From contig JAJUKC010000023.1 in assembly GCA_029264995.1 (NCBI GenBank), positions 1-34,748 on the forward strand: a DNA stretch of 34,748 nt, in the 5' to 3' direction. Below the pieces are notes generated by a model that was not told the DNA's origin, did not search any database, and saw only the letters and a list, made by a program, of their open reading frames with translations. Each line of letters starts with the position of its first letter. The first letter of the stretch is position 1. This document shows, one piece after another, positions 16,678-23,974 of this stretch. The translations under genes and the position numbers were made by a program. The stretch is from Marinobacter sp. (GTDB lineage: Bacteria > Pseudomonadota > Gammaproteobacteria > Pseudomonadales > Oleiphilaceae).

Positions 16678-17327
16678 TGTCAGGCTTTGATTTCAATGGC
16701 CTGACCGCCAGTTTCGACGGAGAGCGGGTTATCGGCCCGCTCTCCTTCCGAATCAATGAAGGAGAACACGTTGGACTGGTGGGCAAAAGCGGCGCCGGCA
16801 AATCCACGCTCATCCGCCTGCTTTACGACCGGCTCGATGGCAAGGCCTCGCTCGTTCCCCAGGGCCTGGGATTGGTCAATGCGCTCCCCGTCTTCCACAA
16901 TGTGTTTATGGGGCAACTGGACCAGCATGGCACCTGGTACAACACGCTCACGCTGATCCGCCCGTTCCGGCGGGACAAAGACGCCATCCGGGCGTTACTG
17001 ACCGAACTGGGCATACCAGAAAAACTCTGGATTCCGGCGGCGGCGCTGTCTGGCGGGCAACGGCAACGGGTGGCCATTGCGCGGGCCCTTTATCGGCAGG
17101 CACCGACGCTGTTGGCGGATGAGCCCATTTCCGCCCTGGACGGGCCAATGGCTCAGCAGGTGATGACCATGCTTACCAATCAATTCACCACCAGCATTGT
17201 TGCCCTGCACGATGTCGAGATGGCGCTGGCGCACTGTACCCGCATTATCGGTATTCAGGATGGCCAGATTGCTCTGGACCAGCCGGCCAGCGAGCTGACG
17301 GCCGCTGACATTTCCGTTCTTTACTGA
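16677..17327 (+). CDS. ABC transporter ATP-binding protein of the putative selenate importer
   Basis: A 216-residue PhnC-type ATPase on the cytoplasmic side of the importer. Walker A GKSGAGKST (36-44), Q-loop region LVPQGLGLV (about 59-67), ABC signature LSGGQ (124-128), Walker B LLADEP (145-150) followed by ISALD, and switch His in ALHDVEMAL are all intact. It is shorter than many ABC importers' ATPases and ends soon after the switch region. The start is the ATG at 16677, overlapping the binding-protein stop codon by one base, which indicates translational coupling; an in-frame TTG at 16674 is less likely. Eighteen bases separate it from the permease. Confidence 0.87.
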   Translation: MSGFDFNGLTASFDGERVIGPLSFRINEGEHVGLVGKSGAGKSTLIRLLYDRLDGKASLVPQGLGLVNALPVFHNVFMGQLDQHGTWYNTLTLIRPFRRDKDAIRALLTELGIPEKLWIPAAALSGGQRQRVAIARALYRQAPTLLADEPISALDGPMAQQVMTMLTNQFTTSIVALHDVEMALAHCTRIIGIQDGQIALDQPASELTAADISVLY

Positions 17328-17345
17328 CAGGCACCGACTCTCAGC

Positions 17346-18812
17346 ATGTTCGCCTACCCGACCGTACGAGCCAGCTTTATCTTTCTTGCCGTTGCGCTGC
17401 TCGGGCTGTTGGTTGCGGACATTGCCATTACCACTGCCAACCCCTGGCAGGATCTCGGCCGCTTCTTTCTGGGCGTCGCCACACCCAATTTTTTCAGCAC
17501 TGAAGGCTTACTCACCGCCCTGCTGCGAACCGTGGCTTTTGCCTTTGTAGGCGTAACCCTCGGGAGTATCTGCGGCTTCCTGCTGGCGCTGGTGTACCGT
17601 TTTCTGCCGGTACGAATCTTCTGCGCCTTTATCCGCGCCATCCACGAGCTGTTCTGGGCACTGATCTTCCTTCAGTTTTTCGGCTTCCACCCGCTCACCG
17701 GCGTGCTGGCTATTGCCATTCCCTATGCCGGCATCTTTGCCAAGGTCTATTCCGAAATCCTGGAAGAGGCGGACCCGGAACCCGGCCGTCTGCTGCCACC
17801 GGGTACCTCATCCATTGCCGCCTTTCTGTATGCCCGTATCCCCGATTGCTGGGTTCAGATGCGCACCTATACGGCCTACCGACTGGAGTGTGGCCTGCGT
17901 TCCTCTGCCATCCTGGGCTTTGTGGGGCTACCGACGCTGGGCTTCTACCTGGAGTCCTCGTTCTCCCAAGGGCTGTACTCGGATGCCGGGGCCATGCTGA
18001 TTCTGTTCTATGTGCTGATCGCCACCATGCCATTGTGGCTTCGCCCGAAACTGCTGCCGGTCTACGTTCTCGCTGCGCCGTTTTTCCTGGGGGATGGTCT
18101 GCCCATTGTCTGGGGCAACGTGGAGCGTTTCTTCACTGAGGACATCATTCCCTCACCCATCCGGGATGGCGAAGGGCTTGCGGCTATCTGGGCGTGGTTA
18201 TCCGATGTGTTGATAACGGAAGCTTTGCCAGGCATCTGGAACACCGTGGTATTGACGCAGATAGCGCTGGTGGCCACCGGCATTCTGTCCCTGCTGGCCT
18301 TCCCCCTGATCTCGAATCATTTCGGTGGCCCTGTGCGGCGTACCTCCGGGCATGTGTTCCTGGTGATCGCCCGTTCGACACCGGAATACATTCTTGCTTA
18401 TATTCTGCTACAGCTGTGGGGGCCTTCCATGCTGCCGGCCGTGGTGGCGCTGGCCCTGCATAACGGTGGCATCATCGGCCACCTGATCGGCCGGCAGACC
18501 AACACCATCCACCTGCGCCCGGACGCTCCGGTGGGTTTTTCCCGCTACAGCTGGGAACTGGTGCCCCGCATCTACCGCTCATTCCTGGCATTCCTGTTCT
18601 ACCGCTGGGAAATCATCATGCGCGAAACGGCGATACTGGGCATTCTTGGCATTTACACCCTCGGTTTTTACGTCGATAGCGCCATCCAGAACATCCAGTT
18701 TGATCGTGCGATGGTCCTGATCCTGATTACCGCCCTGCTGAACATTGGTGTCGACGCCCTGGGCCGTTTCATTCGCCGCAAACTGGCCCTGCAGACCATG
18801 CCCACCTGCTGA
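17346..18812 (+). CDS. Fused two-domain ABC permease (PhnE/PtxC type)
   Basis: A 488-residue inner-membrane permease made of two homologous PhnE-like halves on one chain. Each half has an EAA-type coupling segment. In the first, ARIPDCWVQMRTYTAYRLEC is followed by GLRSSAILGFVG. In the second, YSWELVPRIYRSFLAFLFYR is followed by WEIIMRETAILGILGIYTLGFYVDS. A hydrophilic linker with GNVERFFTEDIIPSPIRDGEG lies between the halves (about 257-275). Most PhnE importers use two copies of a half-size permease; here one chain would supply both. It presumably passes the anion delivered by the upstream binding protein. ATG at 17346; the ribosome site is weak. No terminator is visible behind it. Confidence 0.87.
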   Translation: MFAYPTVRASFIFLAVALLGLLVADIAITTANPWQDLGRFFLGVATPNFFSTEGLLTALLRTVAFAFVGVTLGSICGFLLALVYRFLPVRIFCAFIRAIHELFWALIFLQFFGFHPLTGVLAIAIPYAGIFAKVYSEILEEADPEPGRLLPPGTSSIAAFLYARIPDCWVQMRTYTAYRLECGLRSSAILGFVGLPTLGFYLESSFSQGLYSDAGAMLILFYVLIATMPLWLRPKLLPVYVLAAPFFLGDGLPIVWGNVERFFTEDIIPSPIRDGEGLAAIWAWLSDVLITEALPGIWNTVVLTQIALVATGILSLLAFPLISNHFGGPVRRTSGHVFLVIARSTPEYILAYILLQLWGPSMLPAVVALALHNGGIIGHLIGRQTNTIHLRPDAPVGFSRYSWELVPRIYRSFLAFLFYRWEIIMRETAILGILGIYTLGFYVDSAIQNIQFDRAMVLILITALLNIGVDALGRFIRRKLALQTMPTC

Positions 18813-18957
18813 TCCCCTGGGACTGCCATCACATTTTTCGAAGCTAAACCGGGCCTTAGTGCCATTTTCAGTATTTGCCCGCTGTCCCGCCGGTTACACA
18901 ACGTTACAATCGTCCCGATTACTCAGCTTGTCGCTCCGTTTTCAGAGGAACACCACG

Positions 18958-19557
18958 ATGGTCAATGGATTGGTCACAATGACAGAACTGGGGCTGATTG
19001 CCCTGCTGGCGCTGTTAGCCGCACGGATGATTACCCTGTCCCGGACAGAGTCCTTCGTTCGGGCCGGCGCTGCAGGCGCCCAGCCGCCAGCCGATAGTTC
19101 CGGGAGTCCGGCGCGCCGGATCGCCAGTTCAGGCCAAGATGCCGGTCGCTACAAAGGCATGAGCACGCCCGATCGCACAGAGCTGTTTACCCAACTGCAC
19201 ATACTGGCTGGCCTGCAGGAGCGGGATTGTCGGGTGAAAGGGCTGGTACTGTCAGAATCGCCAGAGACGGTGCGCACTTATGCCGCTGCCTGGCTTTACG
19301 GTGCCAGCTGTGCCCTGAGCCCGAAACCCGTTCGCCACTCAGAAGCATTGGCGGGTATGGTTGCGGGCATTGTCAGCCGGAAGACAGGTATTCGCCAGCC
19401 AGAGGCACTGCAGGCCATTTCGACGCTTACCGGTAGCAGTGTACTGATGGCGTGTTACCGTGCCGGGCTGGAAGGTGCGGAATTCTGGCAGGCCAACCAT
19501 TTTGTGCCTGCCAGCTCGAGCCTCTACGAGGCGGTGACCAGTAACGCGTTTATTTAG
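18958..19557 (+). CDS. Hypothetical protein with N-terminal membrane anchor
   Basis: A 199-residue protein I do not recognise. AGAGGA lies eight bases before the ATG at 18958. One hydrophobic helix (LGLIALLALLAARMITL, about 10-26) anchors the N-terminus; residues 30-60 are Ala/Ser/Gly/Pro-rich and probably a flexible tether. The C-terminal domain (about 62-199) is helical, with TELFTQLHILAGLQERDCRV, YAAAWLYGASCALS and ALAGMVAGIVSRKTGI, and has three cysteines. It lies 145 bp behind the ABC permease on the same strand, and nothing links it to selenium. Its 3' end overlaps the next, convergent gene by 8 bp. Confidence 0.7.
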   Translation: MVNGLVTMTELGLIALLALLAARMITLSRTESFVRAGAAGAQPPADSSGSPARRIASSGQDAGRYKGMSTPDRTELFTQLHILAGLQERDCRVKGLVLSESPETVRTYAAAWLYGASCALSPKPVRHSEALAGMVAGIVSRKTGIRQPEALQAISTLTGSSVLMACYRAGLEGAEFWQANHFVPASSSLYEAVTSNAFI

Positions 19558-19846
19558 TGGTTTCCAGAGTCCAGTCGCTGCCCAGGTTAACGGTCTCCCG
19601 GCTGGACTCATCGTTGGCAGGTGTGCCGGTAATGACAGGTTTGGTGAATTCGCCATCATCGGTGTAAGCCATGGATTCCACATCCACAGCGCGCACTACC
19701 CAGGACTGGCCATTGGCAAATACGGTAGCCCGGTGGGTCAGCCCAAACACGAAGCGGCAGTAATCCAGCTTGAGCTGAACGAGATCCTGCTCGGCCTTGC
19801 GGATTTTGCGCAACAGCACCTTCTGAACACTTTCCCCGTAATCCAT
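19550..19846 (-). CDS. Hypothetical small soluble protein
   Basis: A 98-residue protein of unknown function with no signal peptide or membrane segment. The N-terminus is a charged helix (VLLRKIRKAEQDLVQLKLDY), followed by beta-like stretches (RATVFANGQSWVVRAVDVES) and an acidic, Thr-rich tail. The ATG at 19846 has AGGGA six bases upstream; a GTG at 19849 in the same frame is less likely. It may be transcribed together with the gene whose start lies upstream at 20348 (40 bp gap). It overlaps the convergent neighbour's 3' end by 8 bp. Confidence 0.65.
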   Translation of the reverse strand: MDYGESVQKVLLRKIRKAEQDLVQLKLDYCRFVFGLTHRATVFANGQSWVVRAVDVESMAYTDDGEFTKPVITGTPANDESSRETVNLGSDWTLETTK

Positions 19847-19886
19847 CACTGTTCCCTGGAAATCATCGAAATTTGACGGGATTTAA

Positions 19887-20348
19887 CTATTTCTCAGCCC
19901 GGAACACCAGTGCCCAGGGCACATTTTCCATTACTTTCTGGCCATCCTGCAGGTCAATGCGCCAGATCATCTCAGCACCCGTGGTGCAGAACGGCGCCGT
20001 AAACGTTGCCTGATAGCTCAGGGGCTCCTGACGCTCCATGGGCACCGGATATTCGCCCATATACATGGACTGCCCTCTCAGTACCGCCAGAAAGCGGTCC
20101 GGCGCTTCCGGTACGGTAACCGCCAACCGGTATTCCATGCCCTGATCGCCTTCTTCGAGGGTTTTCAGCTCCACTTGCCACGTGCCTTCGTCGGTCTCCC
20201 AGGTACAGGCGCGGGAAAGCAGGTCGCATTCTGGTCGTTCCTCCGCGGTGTCCTCCGCGGTGCCGGCAGTTTCCAGCCATTGTGGGCCAAACGCCGACGC
20301 CACAATTGCAGCCAACACTAAACCCAGAACCACGATGGTTCGTACCAT
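19887..20348 (-). CDS. Hypothetical membrane-anchored or exported protein
   Basis: A 153-residue protein I do not recognise. A hydrophobic N-terminus (VRTIVVLGLVLAAIVASAF) is a signal anchor or signal peptide, followed by an acidic linker (TAGTAEDTAEERPE) and a beta-rich domain (TWQVELKTLEEG, YRLAVTVPEAPDRFLAVLRG, SYQATFTAPFCTTGAEMIWRIDL). Three cysteines (CDLLSRAC and FCTTG) could form disulfides if periplasmic. I start it at the ATG at 20348 because it begins the hydrophobic segment; the ribosome site is weak (GGCAGG). Longer in-frame starts upstream add sequence that looks like non-coding leader. It is divergent from the ABC-2 ATPase. Confidence 0.65.
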   Translation of the reverse strand: MVRTIVVLGLVLAAIVASAFGPQWLETAGTAEDTAEERPECDLLSRACTWETDEGTWQVELKTLEEGDQGMEYRLAVTVPEAPDRFLAVLRGQSMYMGEYPVPMERQEPLSYQATFTAPFCTTGAEMIWRIDLQDGQKVMENVPWALVFRAEK

Positions 20349-20481
20349 ACCCTGCCTCACAACCAGATCCGAAACCGGCATTATGGGGATAATTCCCGAC
20401 ATAGCAAAGGTTTCTAAACTGCTGCCAGCATGAGAAAATGTGCGGCTTTCTGGTCTACCATCAACAGAACAGGACACGCCC

Positions 20482-21402
20482 GTGCAACCGGACATATCCG
20501 TTAAGCACCTGAACAAGATCTACGAAGACGGCTTCCAGGCCCTCAAAGACGTTAACCTGGAAATCTACCCCGGCGAGATCTTCGCGCTGCTCGGCCCTAA
20601 CGGCGCCGGCAAAACCACCCTGATCTCCATCATCTGCGGCATCGTGAACAAAAGCGATGGCGAGGTGAAAGCCGCCGGCCACGACATCGTCAAGCAATAC
20701 CGCAAAGCCCGAGAGGCCATCGGCCTGGTGCCCCAGGAGCTCAATACCGACTCCTTTGAAACCGTCTGGGATGCGGTCTCCTTCAGCCGGGGCCTGTTCG
20801 GCAAGGCGCCCAAGCCTGCCCATATCGAACAAGTCCTGAAAGACCTGTCCCTCTGGGACAAGCGCAACAACCGGATCATGTCGCTGTCTGGCGGCATGAA
20901 ACGCCGGGTGATGATTGCCAAAGCGCTGTCCCACGAACCGCGCATCCTGTTCCTGGACGAACCCACCGCCGGGGTGGATGTGGAGTTGCGGCGGGATATG
21001 TGGGAGATGGTGCGCAAACTCCGGGAGAACGGCACCACCATCATTCTGACCACCCACTACATTGAAGAAGCGGAAGAAATGGCCGACCGCATCGGCGTTA
21101 TCCGCCAGGGCGAGATCATCTTGGTGGAAGACAAAAACCGCCTGATGTCCAAGCTGGGCAAAAAAGAACTGCGCCTGCAGCTACAGCAAAAACTGGACAA
21201 GCTGCCCGGGGAACTCACCCTGGAGCCAATCGAACTTTCGGAAGACGGCTACGAGCTGATCTATACCTTCGACTCTCAGCAACAACAAGCCGGCGTGGCC
21301 CGACTGCTTCGCACCCTGGGCGATCTGGACATTGAATACCGTGATCTGCAAACCCGGGAGAGTTCCCTGGAAGAGATATTCGTGGGCCTGGTGCACGAGT
21401 AA
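20482..21402 (+). CDS. ABC-2 type exporter ATP-binding protein (YadG-like)
   Basis: A 306-residue ATPase of the CcmA/NodI-like exporter class (COG1131 type). Walker [10 protein letters not shown] (38-46), Q-loop [15 protein letters not shown], signature LSGGMKRR (about 136), Walker [13 protein letters not shown], switch [14 protein letters not shown]; the C-terminal 80 residues form a regulatory tail typical of the family. Length and pairing with a 253-residue permease match E. coli YadG/YadH, whose substrate is unknown. I start it at GTG 20482, with AGGA seven bases upstream; a GTG at 20440 would add 14 atypical residues. A 33-bp gap separates it from the permease gene. Confidence 0.88.
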   Translation: MQPDISVKHLNKIYEDGFQALKDVNLEIYPGEIFALLGPNGAGKTTLISIICGIVNKSDGEVKAAGHDIVKQYRKAREAIGLVPQELNTDSFETVWDAVSFSRGLFGKAPKPAHIEQVLKDLSLWDKRNNRIMSLSGGMKRRVMIAKALSHEPRILFLDEPTAGVDVELRRDMWEMVRKLRENGTTIILTTHYIEEAEEMADRIGVIRQGEIILVEDKNRLMSKLGKKELRLQLQQKLDKLPGELTLEPIELSEDGYELIYTFDSQQQQAGVARLLRTLGDLDIEYRDLQTRESSLEEIFVGLVHE

Positions 21403-21435
21403 CCACCCGCCCGAACGGTCCTCACGGAGAGAACA

Positions 21436-22197
21436 ATGAATCTTTACGGTGTAAAAGCAATCTACAAATTCGAGATGGCGCGCATGAAACGCACGATCAT
21501 GCAAAGCGTGCTCTCGCCGGTAATCTCCACCTGCCTGTACTTTGTGGTGTTTGGCTCGGCCATCGGCTCGCGCATGGGCGACATCGACAACATCAGCTAT
21601 GGCGCCTACATCATTCCCGGCCTGGTGATGCTGTCACTGCTGATGCAGAGCATCTCCAACGCCTCCTTCGGCATCTACATGCCGAAATTCTCCGGTACCA
21701 TCTATGAGGTGCTGTCGGCTCCGGTATCCTACGTGGAAATCGTGCTGGGTTACGTTGGTGCCGCAACCACCAAGGCCGTGATACTGGGCCTGATCATTCT
21801 GGCCACCGCGAAGCTGTTCGTGGACTACTCAATACTCCATCCGTTCTGGATGTTTTCGTTTCTGGTGCTCACGGCCATGACCTTCAGTCTGTTCGGCTTC
21901 ATTATTGGCATCTGGGCCGACGGCTTCGAGAAGCTGCAGATCGTGCCGATGATGATTGTGACGCCATTGGTGTTTCTGGGCGGCACTTTCTATTCCATCG
22001 ACATGCTGCCCGAGATCTGGCAAACCATCAGCCTGTTCAATCCGGTGGTGTACCTGATCAGTGGCTTCCGCTGGGCCTTTTACGGGGTTTCTGATGTGCA
22101 CGTGGGCATCAGTGTGGGCATGACCATGGTATTCCTGACCATGTGCATGACCGCCGTCTGGTGGATCTTCAAAACCGGCTACCGTCTGCGCTCATGA
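21436..22197 (+). CDS. ABC-2 type exporter permease (YadH-like)
   Basis: A 253-residue inner-membrane protein with six hydrophobic segments in ABC-2 order. It begins with the amphipathic [18 protein letters not shown], followed by [19 protein letters not shown], and carries the family region [20 protein letters not shown] and [20 protein letters not shown]. It forms the transmembrane part of an exporter with the preceding ATPase. GGAGAG precedes the ATG at 21436. The stop codon overlaps the start of the DUF192 lipoprotein gene (ATGA), so the three genes are probably one transcript. The exported compound is unknown. Confidence 0.88.
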   Translation: MNLYGVKAIYKFEMARMKRTIMQSVLSPVISTCLYFVVFGSAIGSRMGDIDNISYGAYIIPGLVMLSLLMQSISNASFGIYMPKFSGTIYEVLSAPVSYVEIVLGYVGAATTKAVILGLIILATAKLFVDYSILHPFWMFSFLVLTAMTFSLFGFIIGIWADGFEKLQIVPMMIVTPLVFLGGTFYSIDMLPEIWQTISLFNPVVYLISGFRWAFYGVSDVHVGISVGMTMVFLTMCMTAVWWIFKTGYRLRS

Positions 22198-22688
22198 TCG
22201 CTCGCCATCTTGCCCTGCTGGTTTTAAGCACTCTGCTTGCAGGCTGCGGCTCGGCAGACGCCAAAGATTCCGCGCACCTGCCGGTGGCCCAGGCCTGTTT
22301 CGTCACTGATACAACGCAACACCCGGTGGTGCTGGAAGTGGCCAGCAACAGCCAGGACCGCCAGAAAGGCCTGATGGGCCGGGAAGCCCTGGCAGAAAAC
22401 GCCGGCATGCTGTTCAGCTATGATTATGAGCGCAGCCCGGAGCAAGGCTTCTGGATGTACCAGACTCTCCTACCCCTGGACATTGCCTTTCTGGACAACC
22501 AGGGCGTTATCGTCAGCATTCGCCAGATGCACCCCTGTGCATCCTCTCGCAGCAACGATTGTCCCAGCTACCCCGCTGGCGCCTCCTACTGGCACGCCGT
22601 GGAAATGAACGCCGGTTATTTCAGCAGCCGGCAAATTGAAGCCGGAGACCGCCTGATCTGGGATCAGCCAACCTCCTGCAATCGCTGA
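22194..22688 (+). CDS. DUF192 family lipoprotein
   Basis: A 164-residue protein with a lipoprotein signal: [13 protein letters not shown] gives a lipobox LAGC with Cys18 as the acylated residue, followed by Gly-Ser, which allows outer-membrane sorting. The rest is a DUF192 domain: [42 protein letters not shown], and [23 protein letters not shown]192 has no established function; its ancestors occur in periplasmic and archaeal proteins. The start overlaps the YadH-like stop codon (ATGA). It ends exactly one base before the convergent crotonase gene. Confidence 0.85.
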   Translation: MIARHLALLVLSTLLAGCGSADAKDSAHLPVAQACFVTDTTQHPVVLEVASNSQDRQKGLMGREALAENAGMLFSYDYERSPEQGFWMYQTLLPLDIAFLDNQGVIVSIRQMHPCASSRSNDCPSYPAGASYWHAVEMNAGYFSSRQIEAGDRLIWDQPTSCNR

Positions 22689-23480
22689 TTACCTGTGCTG
22701 CCAGTCCGGATCCCGCTTATCCAGAAACGCAGAAATACCTTCCTGGGCATCGTTCGCCTGCATATTTTCCGCCATCACCTTGGCCGTGTAGTCATAGGCC
22801 TGGGCCAGCGGCATTTCCAGCTGTTTGTAGAACGCCTCTTTACCAATTTTCAGGGTATGCCCGGATTTGCCGGCAATGGTAGCGGCCATGACGTACACCG
22901 TCTCATCCAGGGCTTCCGGCTCGACTGCACGGTTAATCAGCCCAATCTGTTCCGCTCGAGCCGCATCAATCAACTCACCGGTCAGCAGCATCTCCATCGC
23001 GTGTTTGCGGCTGACATTGCGGGACAGGGCCACCATAGGCGTTGAGCAGAAAAGGCCAATGTTCACGCCGGGCGTGGCAAAACGGGCGCCCTTCTCAGCC
23101 ACCGCCAGATCGCAGCTGGCCACCAGCTGACAACCAGCGGCCGTCGCCACACCGGCAACCCGGGCAATCACCGGCTTGGGCAGGTTCACAATCTGCTGCA
23201 TCACCTTGCTGCACTGCTGGAACAGCCGCAGCTGGAAATCGTGACTGTCGAACTGATCCCGCATTTCCCGAAGATCGTGCCCCGCACAGAACACCTTGCC
23301 AGCCGCGGAAAGTACCACCACGCGCACATTACCGTCCCCGGCAATCTGCTCAAGCACCTCTGAAAGCGCTTCCAGCAGTGCCATTGAAAGGCTGTTACGT
23401 CGCTCAGGCTGGTTCAGAGTGACCGTGGCCACACCGTTGTCAGTGTGCACGCGCACCAGTTCATCAGATACAGCCGTCAT
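22689..23480 (-). CDS. Enoyl-CoA hydratase/isomerase family protein, ECHDC3 type
   Basis: A 263-residue crotonase-fold protein. The oxyanion-hole segments are present: KVFCAGHDLREM (about 63-74) and GVATAAGCQLVASCDLAVAE. The positions that carry the two catalytic glutamates in enoyl-CoA hydratase are Gln (in GCQLV) and Gly (in ATPGVNIG). This, with GLFCSTPMVALSRNVSRKHA and GKEAFYKQLEMPLAQAYDYT, matches the ECHDC3 branch. Hydration by the textbook mechanism is therefore unlikely; it may bind or otherwise transform acyl-CoA. The ATG at 23480 has GGGGAG upstream. It abuts the DUF192 gene tail to tail with no gap. Confidence 0.88.
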   Translation of the reverse strand: MTAVSDELVRVHTDNGVATVTLNQPERRNSLSMALLEALSEVLEQIAGDGNVRVVVLSAAGKVFCAGHDLREMRDQFDSHDFQLRLFQQCSKVMQQIVNLPKPVIARVAGVATAAGCQLVASCDLAVAEKGARFATPGVNIGLFCSTPMVALSRNVSRKHAMEMLLTGELIDAARAEQIGLINRAVEPEALDETVYVMAATIAGKSGHTLKIGKEAFYKQLEMPLAQAYDYTAKVMAENMQANDAQEGISAFLDKRDPDWQHR

Positions 23481-23628
23481 ACAGCACTCCCCTTGGTTCT
23501 GTTTTGTTATGACCTTGCGTCAGTATTCCCAACACCGGCTTCCCTGTCGAACCGACCTTCGGCGTATGGTTGTAAAACCACAGAATGCCCTCAGGGTAAT
23601 AACACAGTCCCGACACAGGAGGTGACGC

Positions 23629-23778
23629 ATGTCTCGCTCAACATTGCTGAAAGCCATTGTTGGTGTTGCAATTATTCTTGGCGGCATCTTCGTGATTATG
23701 AAAGATGAGCCCGCCGCCCCTACCGGCGACATCAACAGCATTGAGCCCCTGCCGGAACAGGACAGCCAGGATCGCTAA
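23629..23778 (+). CDS. Small 49-residue membrane protein
   Basis: A short gene supported by a perfect AGGAGGT (23617-23623) five bases before the ATG, and by a terminator that overlaps its stop codon. The product, MSRSTLLKAIVGVAIILGGI and so on, has one membrane helix (about 7-24), positive residues in front of it, and an acidic Pro-rich tail (KDEPAAPTGDINSIEPLPEQ), so the tail should face the periplasm. I know no family for it. Divergent from the crotonase gene (148 bp apart). Confidence 0.75.
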   Translation: MSRSTLLKAIVGVAIILGGIFVIMKDEPAAPTGDINSIEPLPEQDSQDR

Positions 23779-23802
23779 TCTGCTGGCCTGTCCGCTTTTT
23801 TT
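23760..23802 (+). terminator. Rho-independent terminator overlapping the small gene's stop
   Basis: GGACAG-CCAG (23760-23769) pairs with CTGG-C-CTGTCC (23783-23793, one bulged C), followed by GC and seven T (23796-23802). The stop codon is in the loop. Confidence 0.75.
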
Positions 23803-23837
23803 ACAATCCGCCTGATCAAACAACAGCCAGGACCAAA

Positions 23838-23973
23838 GGTGACACTCGCTTCATATTGTTAAACGGACAGTTTTTGGCATCGGGCATTCCGGTTGCTGAT
23901 TGCCTTTCGTAGCTCAGGGATTAGACCTTCGAGCGACGATAGATAAATGACGAAGCCCACAGGGAGTGTCACC
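23838..23973. repeat. 10-bp inverted repeat flanking the PEP-CTERM promoter
   Basis: GGTGACACTC (23838-23847) and its exact reverse complement GAGTGTCACC (23964-23973) lie 116 bp apart. The left copy is upstream of the sigma54-like promoter, at about -65 from the predicted start; the right copy covers the ribosome site just before the ATG. Confidence 0.5.
23882..23897 (+). promoter_or_regulatory. Candidate sigma54 (RpoN) promoter of the PEP-CTERM gene
   Basis: GGGCAT-TCCGG-TTGCT places GG (23883-23884) and GC (23895-23896) exactly 12 bases apart, as in the -24/-12 consensus TGGCACG-N4-TTGCW; mismatches are T to G at the front and CG to TT after GGCA. Predicted start about 23908, giving a leader of about 67 nt. 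Confidence 0.5.
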
Positions 23974-23974
23974 C

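Noticed and set aside
15799..18812. phnCDE-type phosphonate importer
   Set aside because: The family fold is shared, but the binding protein's diagnostic segments match the putative selenate clade, no C-P lyase genes are near, and the divergent gene is SenB-like.
22689..23480. Ordinary FadB-like or EchA enoyl-CoA hydratase for beta-oxidation
   Set aside because: Both catalytic Glu positions are replaced, so a plain hydratase label would mislead.
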